64,000 nucleotides of DNA from Eledone cirrhosa (Eukaryota; Mollusca; Cephalopoda; Octopoda; Eledonidae). The notes under the pieces are model-generated. The model did not search any database. It saw nothing but the letters and a program-made list of their open reading frames with translations, and had not been told where the DNA came from. The stretch lies in contig OZ024742.1 in the NCBI GenBank assembly GCA_964016885.1, positions 13,525,020 through 13,589,019 of the forward strand, given 5' to 3'. Positions 14,701-30,167 of this stretch are shown here, piece by piece. The position numbers and the translations under genes are program-made. How positions within the stretch are numbered: the first letter of the stretch is position 1; each line of letters starts with the position of its first letter.

Positions 14701-16840
14701 TATAGTGTACAGTGAAATATAGATATACTGATTTACTATAGTGTACAGTGATATATAGATATCCTGATGTACTATAGTGTATAGTGATATATAGATATAC
14801 TGATGTACTATAGTGTACAGTGATATATAGATATACTGATGTACTATAGTGTATAGTGATATATAGATACACTGATGTACTATAGTGTATAATGATATAT
14901 AGATATACTGATGTACTCTAGTGTATAGTGATATATAGATATACTGATATACTATAGTGTACAGAAATATATAGATATTCTGATATACTATAGTGTATAG
15001 TGATATATATGTATACTGATGTACTATAGTATATAGTGATATATAGATACACCGATGTACTATAGTATATAGTGATATATAGATACACTGATGTACTATA
15101 GTATATTGTGATATATAGATATACTGATGTACTATAGTGTATAGTGATATATAGATATACTGATGTACTATAGTGTATAGTGATATATAGATATACTGAT
15201 GTACTATAGTATATAGTGATATATAGATACACTGATGTACTATAGTATACAGTGATATATAGATATACTGATGTACTATAGTATATAGTGATATATTGAT
15301 ATACTGATGTACAATAGTGTATAGTGATATATAGATATACTGATATACTATAGTGTATAGTGATATATAGATATACTGATGTACTATAGTGTATAGTGAT
15401 ATATAGATATACTGATGTACTATAGTGTACAGTGATATATAGATATACTGATGTACTATAGTATACAGTGATACCGCCATATACTGATGTACGATAGTGT
15501 ACAGTGATATACAGATATACTGATGTACTATAGTATATAGTGATATATAGATATACTGATGTATTATAGTATATAGTGATATATAGATACACTGATGTAC
15601 TATAGTGTATAGTGATATATAGATATACTGATGTACTACAGTGTATAGTGATATATAGATATACTGATGTACTATAGTGTATAATGATATATAGATACAC
15701 TGATGTACTATAGTGTATAGTTATATATAGATATACTGATGTACTATAGTGTATAGTGATATATAGATATGCTGATGTACTATAGTGTACAGTGATATAT
15801 ATATATACTGATGTACTATAGTGTACAGTGATATATATATATATACTGAAGTACTATAGTGTACAGTGATATATAGATATACTTATGTACTATAGTGTAC
15901 AGTGATATATAGATACACTGATGTACTATAGTGTATAGTGATATATAGATATACTGATGTACTATAGTGTATAGTGATATATAAATACACTGATGTACTA
16001 TAGTGTATAGTGATATATAGATATACTGATGTACTATAGTGTACCGTGATATATAGATATACTGATGTACTATAGTGTATAGTGATATATAGATATACTA
16101 ATGTACTATAGTGTACAGTGATATATAGATATACTGATGTACTATAGTGTATAGTGATATATAGATATACTGATGTACTATAGTGTACAGTGATATATAG
16201 ATATACTGATGTACTATAGTGTACAGTGATATGTATATATACTGATGTACTATAGTGTACAGTGATATATATATATATACTGATGTACTATAGTGTATAG
16301 TGATATATAGATATACTGATGTACTATAGTGTATAGTGATATATAGATACACTGATGTACTATAGTGTACAGTGAAATATAGATATACTGATTTACTATA
16401 GTGTACAGTGATATATAGATATCCTGATGTACTATAGTGTATAGTGATATATAGATATACTGATGTACTATAGTGTACAGTGATATATAGATATACTGAT
16501 GTACTATAGTGTATAGTGATATATAGATACACTGATGTACTATAGTGTATAATGATATATATATATACTGATGTACTATAGTGTATAGTGATATATAGAT
16601 ATACTGATATACTATAGTGTACAGAAATATATAGATATTCTGATATACTATAGTGTATAGTGATATATAGGTATACTGATGTACTATAGTATATAGTGAT
16701 ATATAGATACACCGATGTACTATAGTATATAGTGATATATAGATACACTGATGTACTATAGTATACAGTGATATATAGATATACTGATGTACAATAGTGT
16801 ATAGTGATATATAGATATACTGATATACTATAGTGTATAG
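11775..16840 (+). repeat. 5.4-kb higher-order repeat, copy B, with whole-monomer deletions
   Basis: This copy aligns to copy A at an offset of 5414 bp to about 8.8 kb of copy A. The offset falls to 5378 in places, to 5200 from about 9.3 kb, and to 5056 after 11701 of copy A (16761 here). Each step is a whole number of monomers or nearly so, showing that copy B lost monomers in blocks. The last clear loss is four monomers between 16760 and 16780. The alignment ends near 16840. Stretches between the deletions look nearly identical by eye. Confidence 0.82.
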
Positions 16841-19800
16841 TGATATATAGATATACTGATGTACTATAGTGTATAGTGATATATAGATATACTGATGTAC
16901 TATAGTGTACAGTGATATATAGATATACTGATGTACTATAGTATACAGTGATATAGCCATATACTGATGTACTATAGTGTACAGTGATATACAGATATAC
17001 TGATGTACTATAGTATATAGTGATATATAGATATACTGATGTATTATAGTATATAGTGATATATAGATACACTGATGTACTATAGTGTATAGTGATATAT
17101 AGATATACTGATGTACTATAGTATATAGTGATATATAGATATACTGATGTAGTATAGTATATTGTGATATATAGATACAGTGATGTACTATAGCGTACAG
17201 TGATATATAGATATACTGATGTACTATAGTATATAGTGATATATAGATACACTGATGTACTATAGTGTATAATGATATATAGATATACTGATGTACTATA
17301 GTGTATAGTGATATATAGATATACTGATATACTATAGTGTACAGAAATATATAGATATTCTGATATACTATAGTGTATAGTGATATATAGATACACTGAT
17401 GTACTATAGTGTATAGTGATATATAGATACACTGATGTACTATAGTGTATAGTGATATATAGATATACTGATGTACTATAGTGTATAGTGATATATAGAT
17501 ACACTGATGTAATATATTGTATAGTGATATATAGATACACTGATGTACTATAGTGTATAGTGATATATAGATATACTGATGTACTATAGTGTATAGAGAT
17601 ATTTAGATATACTGATGTACTATAGTGTATAGTGATATATAGATACACTGATGTACTATAGTGTACAGTGATATATAGATACACTGATGTACTATAGTAT
17701 ACAGTGATATATAGATATACTGATGTACTATAGTGTATAGTGATATATAGATACTCTGATGTACTATAGTATACAGTGATATAGACATATACTTATCTAC
17801 CATAGTGTACAGTGATATACAGATATACTGATGTACTATAGTATATAGTGATATATAGATATACTGATGTACTATAGTATATAGTGATATATAGATACAC
17901 TGATGTACTATAGTGTATAGTGATATATAGATATACTGATGTACTATAGTATATAGTGATATATAGATATACTGATGTACTATAGTATATAGTGATATAT
18001 AGATACAGTGATGTACTATAGCGTACAGTGATATATAGATATACTGATGTACTATAGTATATAGTGATATACAGATACACTCATGTACTATAGTGTATAA
18101 TGATATATAGATATACTGATATACTATAGAGTACAGAAATATATAGATATTCTGATATACTATAGTGTATAGTGATTTAGAGATACACTGATGTACTATA
18201 GTGTATAGTGATATATAGATACACTGATGTACTATAGTGTATAGTGATATATAGATATACTGATGCACTATAGTGTATAGTGATATATAGATATACTGAT
18301 GTACTATAGTGTATAGTGATATATAGATATACTGATGTACTATAGTATATAGTGATATATAGATATACTGATGTACTATAGTGTACAGTGATATATAGAT
18401 ACACTGATGTACTATAGTGTATAGTGATATATAGATACACTGATGTACTATAGTATACAGTGATATATAGATATACTGATGTATTATAGTATATAGTGAT
18501 ATTTAGATATACTGATGTACTATATTGTATAGTGATATATAGATACACTGATGTACTATAGTGTACAGTGATATATAGATACACTGATGTACTATAGTAT
18601 ACAGTGATATATAGATATACTGATGTATTATAGTATATAGTGATATATAGATACACTGATGTACTATAGTATATAGTGATATATAGATATACTGATGTAC
18701 TATAGTGTATAGTGATATATAGGTATACTGATGTACTATAGTATATAGTGATATATAGATACACCGATGTACTATAGTATATAGTGATATATAGATACAC
18801 TGATGTACTATAGTATATAGTGATATATAGATATACTGATGTACTATAGTGTATAGTGATATATAGATATACTGATGTACTATAGTGTATAGTGATATAT
18901 AGATACACTGATGTACTATAGTATATAGTGATATATAGATACACTGATGTACTATAGTATACAGTGATATATAGATATACTGAAGTACTATAGTATATAG
19001 TGATATATAGATATACTGATGTACTATAGTGTATAGTGATATATAGATACACTGATATATTATAGTATATAGTGATATATAGATACACTGATGTATTATA
19101 GTATATAGTGATATATAGATATACTGATGTACTATAGTATATAGTGATATATAGATACACTGATGTACTATAGTGTATAATGATATATAGATATACTGAT
19201 GTACTATAGTGTATAGTGATATATAGATATACTGATATACTATAGTGTACAGAAATATATAGATATTCTGATATACTATAGTGTATAGTGATATATAGAT
19301 ACACTGATGTACTATAGTGTATAGTGATATATAGATACACTGATGTACTATAGTGTATAGTGATATATAGATATACTGATGTACTATAGTGTATAGTGAT
19401 ATATAGATACACTGATGTAATATATTGTATAGTGATATATAGATACACTGATGTACTATAGTGTATAGTGATATATAGATATACTGATGTACTATAGTGT
19501 ATAGTGATATTTAGATATACTGATGTACTATAGTGTATAGTGATATATAGATACACTGATGTACTATAGTGTACAGTGATATATAGATACACTGATGTAC
19601 TATAGTTTACAGTGATATATAGATATACTGATGTACTATAGTGTATAGTGATATATAGATACTCTGATGTACTATAGTATACAGTGATATATATATATAT
19701 ACTGATGTACTATAGTGTACAGTGATATATAGATATACTGATGTACTATAGTGTATAGTGATATATAGATACACTGATGTACTATAGTGTACAGTGAAAT

Positions 19801-21130
19801 ATAGATATACTGATTTACTATAGTGTACAGTGATATATAGATATCCTGATGTACTATAGTGTATAGTGATATATAGATATACTGATGTACTATAGTGTAC
19901 AGTGATATATAGATATACTGATGTACTATAGTGTATAGTGATATATAGATACACTGATGTACTATAGTATACAGTGATATATAGATATACTGATGTACTA
20001 TAGTGTACACTGATATATCGATATACTGATGTACTATAGTGTATAGTGATATATAGATATACTGATCTACTATAGTATATAGTGATATATAGATATACTG
20101 ATGTATTATAGTATATAGTGATATATAGATACACTGATGTACTATAGTGTATAGTGTTATAAAGATATACTGATGTACTATAGTCTATAGTGATATATAG
20201 ATATACTGATGTACTATAGTGTATAGTGATATATAGATACACTGATGTACTATAGTGTATAGTGATATATAGATATGCTGATGTACTATAGTATATAGTG
20301 ATATATAGATACACTGATGTACTATAGTGTACCGTGATATATAGATATACTGATGTACTATAGTGTACAGTGATATATATATATACTGATGTACTATAGT
20401 GTACAGTGATATATATAGATATACTGATGTACTATAGTGTACAGTGATATATAGATACACTGATGTACTATAGTGTATAGTGATATATAGATATACTGAT
20501 GTACTATAGTGTATAGTGATATATAGATACACTGATGTACTATAGTGTATAGTGATATATAGATATACTGATGTACTATAGTGTACCGTGATATATAGAT
20601 ATACTGATGTACTATAGTGTATAGTGATATATAGATATACTAATGTACTATAGTGTACAGTGATATATAGATATACTGATGTACTATAGTGTATAGTGAT
20701 ATATAGATATACTGATGTACTATAGTATATAGTGATATATAGATACACTGATGTACTATAGTGTACCGGGATATATAGATATACTGATGTACTATAGTGT
20801 ACAGTGATATATATATATACTGATGTACTATAGTGTACAGTGATATATATAGATATACTGATGTACTATAGTGTACAGTGATATATAGATACACTGATGT
20901 ACTATAGTGTATAGTGATATATAGATATACTGATGTACTATAGTGTATAGTGATATATAGATACACTGATGTACTATAGTGTATAGTGATATATAGATAT
21001 ACTGATGTACTATAGTGTACCGTGATATATAGATATACTGATGTACTATAGTGTATAGTGATATATAGATATACTAATGTACTATAGTGTACAGTGATAT
21101 ATAGATATACTGATGTACTATAGTGTATAG
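16841..21130 (+). repeat. Composite domain with 1908-bp offset copies
   Basis: Only satellite monomers are present. The block around the ACAGAAAT marker at 17341 recurs at 19249 (offset 1908 bp, 53 monomers), including the TAATATATTGTATAG monomer and the ATTTAG monomer that follow it. A related block with GAGTACAGAAAT lies near 18128. The last kilobase returns to the GTACCGTG and ATATACTAATG series of the 5.4-kb HOR. This is therefore a junction zone between the 5.4-kb and roughly 1.9-kb HOR families. I see no gene. Confidence 0.75.
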
Positions 21131-21200
21131 TGATATATAGATATACTGATGTACTATAGTGTACAGTGATATATAGATATACTGATGTACTATAGTGTAC
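20335..21200 (+). repeat. Tandem duplication, period 434 bp
   Basis: Markers GATATATATAGATATAC (near 20407 and 20841), ATATACTAATG (20639 and 21073) and GTACCGTG (near 20582 and 21016) recur at the same 434-bp spacing, 12 monomers plus 2 bp. A unique GTACCGGG monomer at about 20762 sits at the join. Its size is close to the 431-bp duplication near 1 kb, but the marker monomers differ. Confidence 0.8.
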
Positions 21201-23078
21201 AGTGATATATATATATACTGATGTACTATAGTGTACAGTGATATATATATATATACTGATGTACTATAGTGTACAGTGAAATAAAGATATACTGATTTAC
21301 TATAGTGTACAGTGATATATAGATATCCTGATGTACTATAGTGTATAGTGATATATAGATATACTGATGTACTATAGTGTACAGTGATATATAGATATAC
21401 TGATGTACTATAGTGTATAGTGATATATAGATACACTGATGTACTATAGTGTATAATGATATATAGATATACTGATGTACAATAGTGTATAGTGATATAT
21501 AGATATACTGATATACTATAGTGTACAGAAATATATAGATATTCTGATATACTATTGTGTATAGTGATATATAGGTATACTGATGTACTATAGTATATAG
21601 TGATATATAGATACACCGATGTACTATAGTATATAGTGATATATAGATACACTGATGTACTATAGTATATAGTGATATATAGATATACTTATGTACTATA
21701 GTGTATAGTGATATATATATATACTGATGTACTATAGTGTATAGTGATATATAGATACACTGATGTACTATAGTATATAGTGATATATAGATACACTGAT
21801 GTACCCTAGTATACAGTGATATATAGATATACTGATGTACTATAGTATATAGTGATATATTGATATACTGATGTACAATAGTGTATATTGATATATAGAT
21901 ATACTGATATACTATAGTGTATAGTGATATATAGATATACTGATGTACTATAGTATACAGTGATATAGCCATATACTGATGTACTATAGTGTACAGTGAT
22001 ATACAGATATACTGATGTACTATAGTATATAGTGATATATAGATATACTGATGTACTATAGTATATAGTGATATATAGATACACTGATGTACTATAGTGT
22101 ACAGAAATATATAGATATTCTGATATACTATAGTGTATAGTGATATATAGATACACTGATGTACTATAGTGTATAGTGATATATAGATATACTGATGTAC
22201 TATAGTGTATAGTGATATAAAGATACACTGATGTACTATATTGTATAGTGATATATAGATACACTGATGTACTATAGTGGATAGTGATATATAGATATAC
22301 TGATGTACTATAGTGTATAGTGATATTTAGATATACTGATGTACTATAGTGTATAGTGATATATAGATACACTGATGTATTATAGTGTACAGTGATATAT
22401 AGATACACTGATGTACTATAGTATACAGTGATATATAGATATACTGATGTACTATAGTGTATAGTGATATATAGATACTCTGATGTACTATAGTATACAG
22501 TGATATTGACATATACTGATCTACTATAGTGTACAGTGATATACAGATATACTGATGTACTATAGTATATAGTGATATATAGATATACTGATGTACTATA
22601 GTATATAGTGATATATAGATACACTGATGTACTATAGTGTATAGTGATATATAGATATACTGATGTACTATAGTATATAGTGATACATAGATACAGTGAT
22701 GTACTATAGCGTACAGTGATATATAGATATACTGATGTACAATAGTATATAGTGATATACAGATACACTGATGTACTATAGTGTATAATGATATATAGAT
22801 ATACTGATGTACTATAGTGTATAGTGATATATAGATATACTGATATACTATAGAGTACAGAAATATATAGATATTCTGATATACTATAGTGTATAGTGAT
22901 ATATAGATACACTGATGTACTATAGTGTATAGTGATATATAGATACACTGATGTACTATAGTGTATAGTGATATATAGATATACTGATGTACTATAGTGT
23001 ATAGTGATATATAGATATACTGATGTACTATAGTGTATAGTGATATATAGATATACTGATGTACTATAGTATATAGTG
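21131..23078 (+). repeat. 1946-bp higher-order repeat, copy 1
   Basis: Everything from about 21131 recurs 1946 bp downstream (54 monomers plus 2 bp). Shared rare markers, in order, are AGTGAAATAAAG with GATTTAC, ACAGAAATATATAG, CTATTGTG, ATACTTATG, TACCCTAGT, TATATTGATATAC, GATATAGCC, GTGGATAG, GATATTGACATATAC, GATACATAG, GAGTACAGAAAT. No difference was found in the stretches I compared base by base. The left boundary is blurred by the similarity of all monomers. Confidence 0.87.
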
Positions 23079-25030
23079 ATATATAGATATACTGATGTAC
23101 TATAGTGTACAGTGATATATAGATATACTGATGTACTATAGTGTACAGTGATATATATATATACTGATGTACTATAGTGTACAGTGATATATATATATAT
23201 ACTGATGTACTATAGTGTACAGTGAAATAAAGATATACTGATTTACTATAGTGTACAGTGATATATAGATATCCTGATGTACTATAGTGTATAGTGATAT
23301 ATAGATATACTGATGTACTATAGTGTACAGTGATATATAGATATACTGATGTACTATAGTGTATAGTGATATATAGATACACTGATGTACTATAGTGTAT
23401 AATGATATATAGATATACTGATGTACAATAGTGTATAGTGATATATAGATATACTGATATACTATAGTGTACAGAAATATATAGATATTCTGATATACTA
23501 TTGTGTATAGTGATATATAGGTATACTGATGTACTATAGTATATAGTGATATATAGATACACCGATGTACTATAGTATATAGTGATATATAGATACACTG
23601 ATGTACTATAGTATATAGTGATATATAGATATACTTATGTACTATAGTGTATAGTGATATATATATATACTGATGTACTATAGTGTATAGTGATATATAG
23701 ATACACTGATGTACTATAGTATATAGTGATATATAGATACACTGATGTACCCTAGTATACAGTGATATATAGATATACTGATGTACTATAGTATATAGTG
23801 ATATATTGATATACTGATGTACAATAGTGTATATTGATATATAGATATACTGATATACTATAGTGTATAGTGATATATAGATATACTGATGTACTATAGT
23901 ATACAGTGATATAGCCATATACTGATGTACTATAGTGTACAGTGATATACAGATATACTGATGTACTATAGTATATAGTGATATATAGATATACTGATGT
24001 ACTATAGTATATAGTGATATATAGATACACTGATGTACTATAGTGTACAGAAATATATAGATATTCTGATATACTATAGTGTATAGTGATATATAGATAC
24101 ACTGATGTACTATAGTGTATAGTGATATATAGATATACTGATGTACTATAGTGTATAGTGATATAAAGATACACTGATGTACTATATTGTATAGTGATAT
24201 ATAGATACACTGATGTACTATAGTGGATAGTGATATATAGATATACTGATGTACTATAGTGTATAGTGATATTTAGATATACTGATGTACTATAGTGTAT
24301 AGTGATATATAGATACACTGATGTATTATAGTGTACAGTGATATATAGATACACTGATGTACTATAGTATACAGTGATATATAGATATACTGATGTACTA
24401 TAGTGTATAGTGATATATAGATACTCTGATGTACTATAGTATACAGTGATATTGACATATACTGATCTACTATAGTGTACAGTGATATACAGATATACTG
24501 ATGTACTATAGTATATAGTGATATATAGATATACTGATGTACTATAGTATATAGTGATATATAGATACACTGATGTACTATAGTGTATAGTGATATATAG
24601 ATATACTGATGTACTATAGTATATAGTGATACATAGATACAGTGATGTACTATAGCGTACAGTGATATATAGATATACTGATGTACAATAGTATATAGTG
24701 ATATACAGATACACTGATGTACTATAGTGTATAATGATATATAGATATACTGATGTACTATAGTGTATAGTGATATATAGATATACTGATATACTATAGA
24801 GTACAGAAATATATAGATATTCTGATATACTATAGTGTATAGTGATATATAGATACACTGATGTACTATAGTGTATAGTGATATATAGATACACTGATGT
24901 ACTATAGTGTATAGTGATATATAGATATACTGATGTACTATAGTGTATAGTGATATATAGATATACTGATGTACTATAGTGTATAGTGATATATAGATAT
25001 ACTGATGTACTATAGTATATAGTGATATAT
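23079..25030 (+). repeat. 1946-bp higher-order repeat, copy 2
   Basis: This is the tandem partner of 21131-23078, with the same ordered rare variants (TACCCTAGT near 23748, GATATAGCC near 23911, GTGGATAG near 24222, GATATTGACATATAC near 24448). Similarity to copy 1 ends near 25040-25060, where GTATAGTTATATATAG begins the next HOR family. The near identity suggests recent duplication relative to most of the array. Confidence 0.87.
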
Positions 25031-25040
25031 AGATATACTG

Positions 25041-27380
25041 ATGTACTATAGTGTATAGTTATATATAGATACACTGATGTAGTATAGTGTACAGTGATAT
25101 ATAGATACACTGATGTATTATAGTATATAGTGATATATAGATATACTGATGTACTATAGTATATAGTGATATATAGATACAGTGATGTACTATAGCGTGC
25201 AATGATATATAGATATACTGATGTACTATAGTATATAGTGATATACAGATACACTGATGTACTATAGTGTATAATGATATATAGATATACTGATGTACTA
25301 TAGTGTATAGTGATATATAGATATACTGATATACTATAGAGTACAGAAATATATAGATATTCTGATATACTATAGTGTATAGTGATATATAGATACACTG
25401 ATGTACTATAGTGTATAGTGATATATAGATACACTGATGTACTATAGTGTATAGTGATATATAGATATACTGATGTACTATAGTGTATAGTGATATATAG
25501 ATATACTGATGTACTATAGTATATAGTGATATATAGATATACTGTTGTACTATAGTGTACAGTGATATATAGATACACTGATGTACTATAGTATATAGTG
25601 ATATATAGATACACTGATGTACTATAGTATACAGTGATATATAGATATACTGATGTATTATAGTATATAGTGATATTTAGATATACTGATGTACTATATT
25701 GTATAGTGATATATAGATACACTGATGTACTATAGTGTACAGTGATATATAGATACACTGATGTACTATAGTATACAGTGATATATAGATATACTGATGT
25801 ATTATAGTATATAGTGATATATAGATACACTGATGTACTATAGTATATAGTGATATATAGATACACTGATGTACTATAGTATATAGTGATATATAGATAC
25901 ACTGATGTACTATAGTATATAGTGATATATAGATACACCGATGTACTATAGTATATAGTGATATATAGATACACTGATGTACTATAGTATATAGTGATAT
26001 ATAGATATACTGATGTACTATAGTGTATAGTGATATATAGATATACTGATGTACTATAGTGTATAGTGATATATAGATATACTGATGTACTATAGTATAT
26101 AGTGATATATAGATATACTGATGTACTATAGTGTACAGTGATATATAGATACACTGATGTACTATAGTGTATAGTGATATATAGATACACTGATGTACTA
26201 TAGTATACAGTGATATATAGATATACTGATGTATTATAGTATATAGTGATATTTAGATATACTGATGTACTATATTGTATAGTGATATATAGATACACTG
26301 ATGTACTATAGTCTACAGTGATATATAGATACACTGATGTACTATAGTATATAGTGATATATAGATATACTGATGTACTATAGTGTATAGTGATATATAG
26401 GTATACTGATGTACTATAGTATATAGTGATATATAGATACACCGATGTACTATAGTATATAGTGATATATAGATACACTGATGTACTATAGAATATAGTG
26501 ATATATAGATATACTGATGTACTATAGTGTATAGTGATATATAGATATACTGATGTACTATAGTGTATAGTGATATATAGATACACTGATGTACTATAGT
26601 ATATAGTGATATATAGATACACTGATGTACTATAGTATACAGTGATATATAGATATACTGAAGTACTATAGTATATAGTGATATATAGATATACTGATGT
26701 ACTACAGTGTATAGTGATATATAGATACACTGATGTACTATAGTGTACAGTGATATATAGATACACTGATATATTATAGTATATAGTGATATATAGATAC
26801 ACTGATGTATTATAGTATATAGTGATATATAGATATACTGATGTACTATAGTGTATAGTGATATATAGATATACTGATGTACTATAGTATATATTGATAT
26901 ATAGATACACCGATGTACTATAGTATTTAGTGATATATAGATACACTGATGTACTGTAGTGTATAGTGATATATAGATACACTGATGTACTATAGTATAT
27001 AGTGATATATAGATACACTGATGTACTATAGTATACAGTGATATATAGACATGCTGATGTACTATAGTATATAGTGGTATATAGATATACTGATGCACTA
27101 TAGTGTATAGCGATATATAGATATACTGATGTACTATAGTGTATAGTGATATATAGATATACTGATGTACTATAGTGTATAGTGATATATAGATATACTG
27201 ATGTACACTAGTGTATAGTGATATATAGATATACCGATGTACTATAGTATATAGTGATATATATATATACTAATGTACTATAGTGTACAGTGATATATAG
27301 ATACACTGATGTACTATAGTGTATAGTGATATAGAGATACACTGATGTACTATAGTATACAGTGATATATAGATATACTG
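25041..27380 (+). repeat. 2.34-kb higher-order repeat, copy 1
   Basis: The start carries GTATAGTTATATATAG, then GTAGTATAG and GCGTGCAATG. The same series restarts at 27381, 2340 bp later (65 monomers). Further markers are CTGTTGTAC (25541), GAATATAG, TGGTATATAG, GATGCACTATAG and GTATAGCGATAT. A GATATAGAGATACAC monomer near 27330 lies just before the next copy. Confidence 0.8.
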
Positions 27381-29250
27381 ATGTACTATAGTGTATAGTT
27401 ATATATAGATACACTGATGTAGTATAGTGTACAGTGATATATAGATACACTGATGTATTATAGTATATAGTGATATATAGATATACTGATGTACTATAGT
27501 ATATAGTGATATATAGATACAGTGATGTACTATAGCGTGCAGTGATATATAGATATACTGATGTACTATAGTATATAGTGATATATAGATATACTGTTGT
27601 ACTATAGTGTACAGTGATATATAGATACACTGATGTACTATAGTGTATAGTGATATATAGATATACTGATGTACTATAGGGTATAGTGATATATAGATAT
27701 ACTGATGTACTATAGTGTATAGTGATATATAGATACACTGATGTACTATAGTATATAGTGATATATAGACACACTGATGTACTATAGCATACAGTGATAT
27801 ATAGATATACTGATGTACTATAGTATATAGTGATATATAGATATACTGATGTACTATAGTGTATAGTGATATATAGATATACTGATGTACTATAGTTTAT
27901 AGTGATATATAGATATACTGATGTACTATAGTGTACAGTGATATATAGATACACTGATGTACTATAGTGTATAGTGATATATAGATACACTGATGTACTA
28001 TAGTGTATAGTGATATATAGATATACTGATGTACTATAATATATAGTGATATATAGATATACTGATGTACTATAGTGTATAGTGATATATAGATATACTG
28101 ATGTACTATAGTATATAGTGATATATAGATATACTGATGTACTATAGTGTACAGTGATATATAGATACACTGATGTACTATAGTGTATAGTGATATATAG
28201 ATACACTGATGTACTATAGTATATAGTGATATATAGATATACTGATGTACTATAGTGTATAGTGATATATAGGTATACTGATGTACTATAGTATATAGTG
28301 ATATATAGATACACCGATGTACTATAGTATATAGTGATATATAGATACACTGATGTACTATAGTATATAGTGATATATAGATATACTGATGTACTATAGT
28401 GTATAGTGATATATAGATATACTGATGTACTATAGTGTATAGTGATATATAGATACACTGATGTACTATAGTATACAGTGATATATAGATATACTGAAGT
28501 ACTATAGTATATAGTGATATATAGATATACTGATGTACTATAGTGTATAGTGATATATAGATACACTGATATACTATAGTGTACAGTGATATATAGATAC
28601 ACTGATATATTATAGTATATAGTGATATATAGATACACTGATGTATTATAGTATATAGTGATATATAGATATACTGATGTACTATAGTGTATAGTGATAT
28701 ATAGATATACTGATGTACTATAGTACATATTGATATATAGATACACCGATGTACTATAGTATTTAGTGATATATAGATACACTGATGTACTGTAGTGTAT
28801 AGTGATATATAGATACACTGATGTACTATAGTATATAGTGATATATAGATACACTGATGTACTATAGTATACAGTGATATATAGACATGCTGATGTACTA
28901 TAGTATATAGTGGTATATAGATATACTGATGCACTATAGTGTATAGCGATATATAGATATACTGATGTACTATAGTGTATAGTGATATATAGATATACTG
29001 ATGTACTATAGTGTATAGTGATATATAGATATACTGATGTACTCTAGTGTATAGTGATATATAGATACACTGATGTACTATAGTGTACAGTGATATATAG
29101 GTATACTGATGTACTATAGTGTATAGTGATATATAGATATACTAATGTACTATAGTGTACAGTGATATATAGATACACTGATGTACTATAGTGTATAGTG
29201 ATATAGAGATACACTGATGTACTATAGTATACAGTGATATATAGATATAC
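27381..29250 (+). repeat. Shortened copy 2 of the 2.34-kb higher-order repeat
   Basis: Alignment to copy 1 begins at an offset of 2340 bp, drops to 2052 at CTGTTGTAC (27593) and reaches 1836 by about 28.9 kb. Copy 2 has therefore lost monomers in blocks (288 bp, then 216 bp). The shared end markers TGGTATATAG, GATGCACTATAG and GTATAGCG remain in order. The GATATAGAGATACAC marker recurs at 29202, 1872 bp after 27330. Confidence 0.78.
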
Positions 29251-30167
29251 TGATGTACTATAGTGTATAGTTATATATAGATACCCTGATGTACTATAGT
29301 ATATAGTGATATATAGATATACTGATGTACTATAGTATATAGTGATATACAGATACACTGATGTACTATAGTGTATAATGATATATAGATATACTGATGT
29401 ACTATAGTGTATAGTGATATATAGATATACTGATATACTATAGAGTAGAGAAATATATAGATATTCTGATATACTATAGTGTATAGTGATATATAGATAC
29501 ACTGATGTACTATAGTGTATAGTGATATATAGATACACTGATGTACTATAGTGTATAGTGATATATAGATATACTGATGTACTACAGTGTATAGTGATAT
29601 ATAGATATACTGATGTACTATAGTGTATAGTGATATATAGATATACTGATGTATTATAGTATATAGTGATATATAGATATACTGATGTACTATAGTATAT
29701 AGTGATATATAGATATACTGATGTACTATAGTATATAGTGATATATAGATACAGTGATGTACTATAGCGTACAGTGATATATAGATATACTGATGTACTA
29801 TAGTATATAGTGATATACAGATACACTGATGTACTATAGTGTATAATGATATATAGATATACTGATGTACTATAGTGTATAGTGATATATAGATATACTG
29901 ATATACTATAGAGTACAGAAATATATAGATATTCTGATATACTATAGTGTATAGTGATATATAGATACACTGATGTACTATAGTGTATAGTGATATATAG
30001 ATACACTGATGTACTATAGTGTATAGTGATATATAGATATACTGATGTACTACAGTGTATAGTGATATATAGATATACTGATGTACTATAGTGTATAGTG
30101 ATATATAGATATACTGATGTACTATAGTATATAGTGATATATAGATATACTGATGTACTATAGTGTA

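Noticed and set aside
23752..27018. Very long reverse-strand ORF (about 1,088 codons) of 12-residue Tyr/Ile/Ser/Thr repeats, and many like it
   Set aside because: The 36-bp period keeps frames open by arithmetic. The same DNA is open in two reverse frames, indels of 1, 2, 4 and 8 bp are tolerated, and ORFs switch frame at AT-tract changes. There is no unique domain, signal or gene-like flank.
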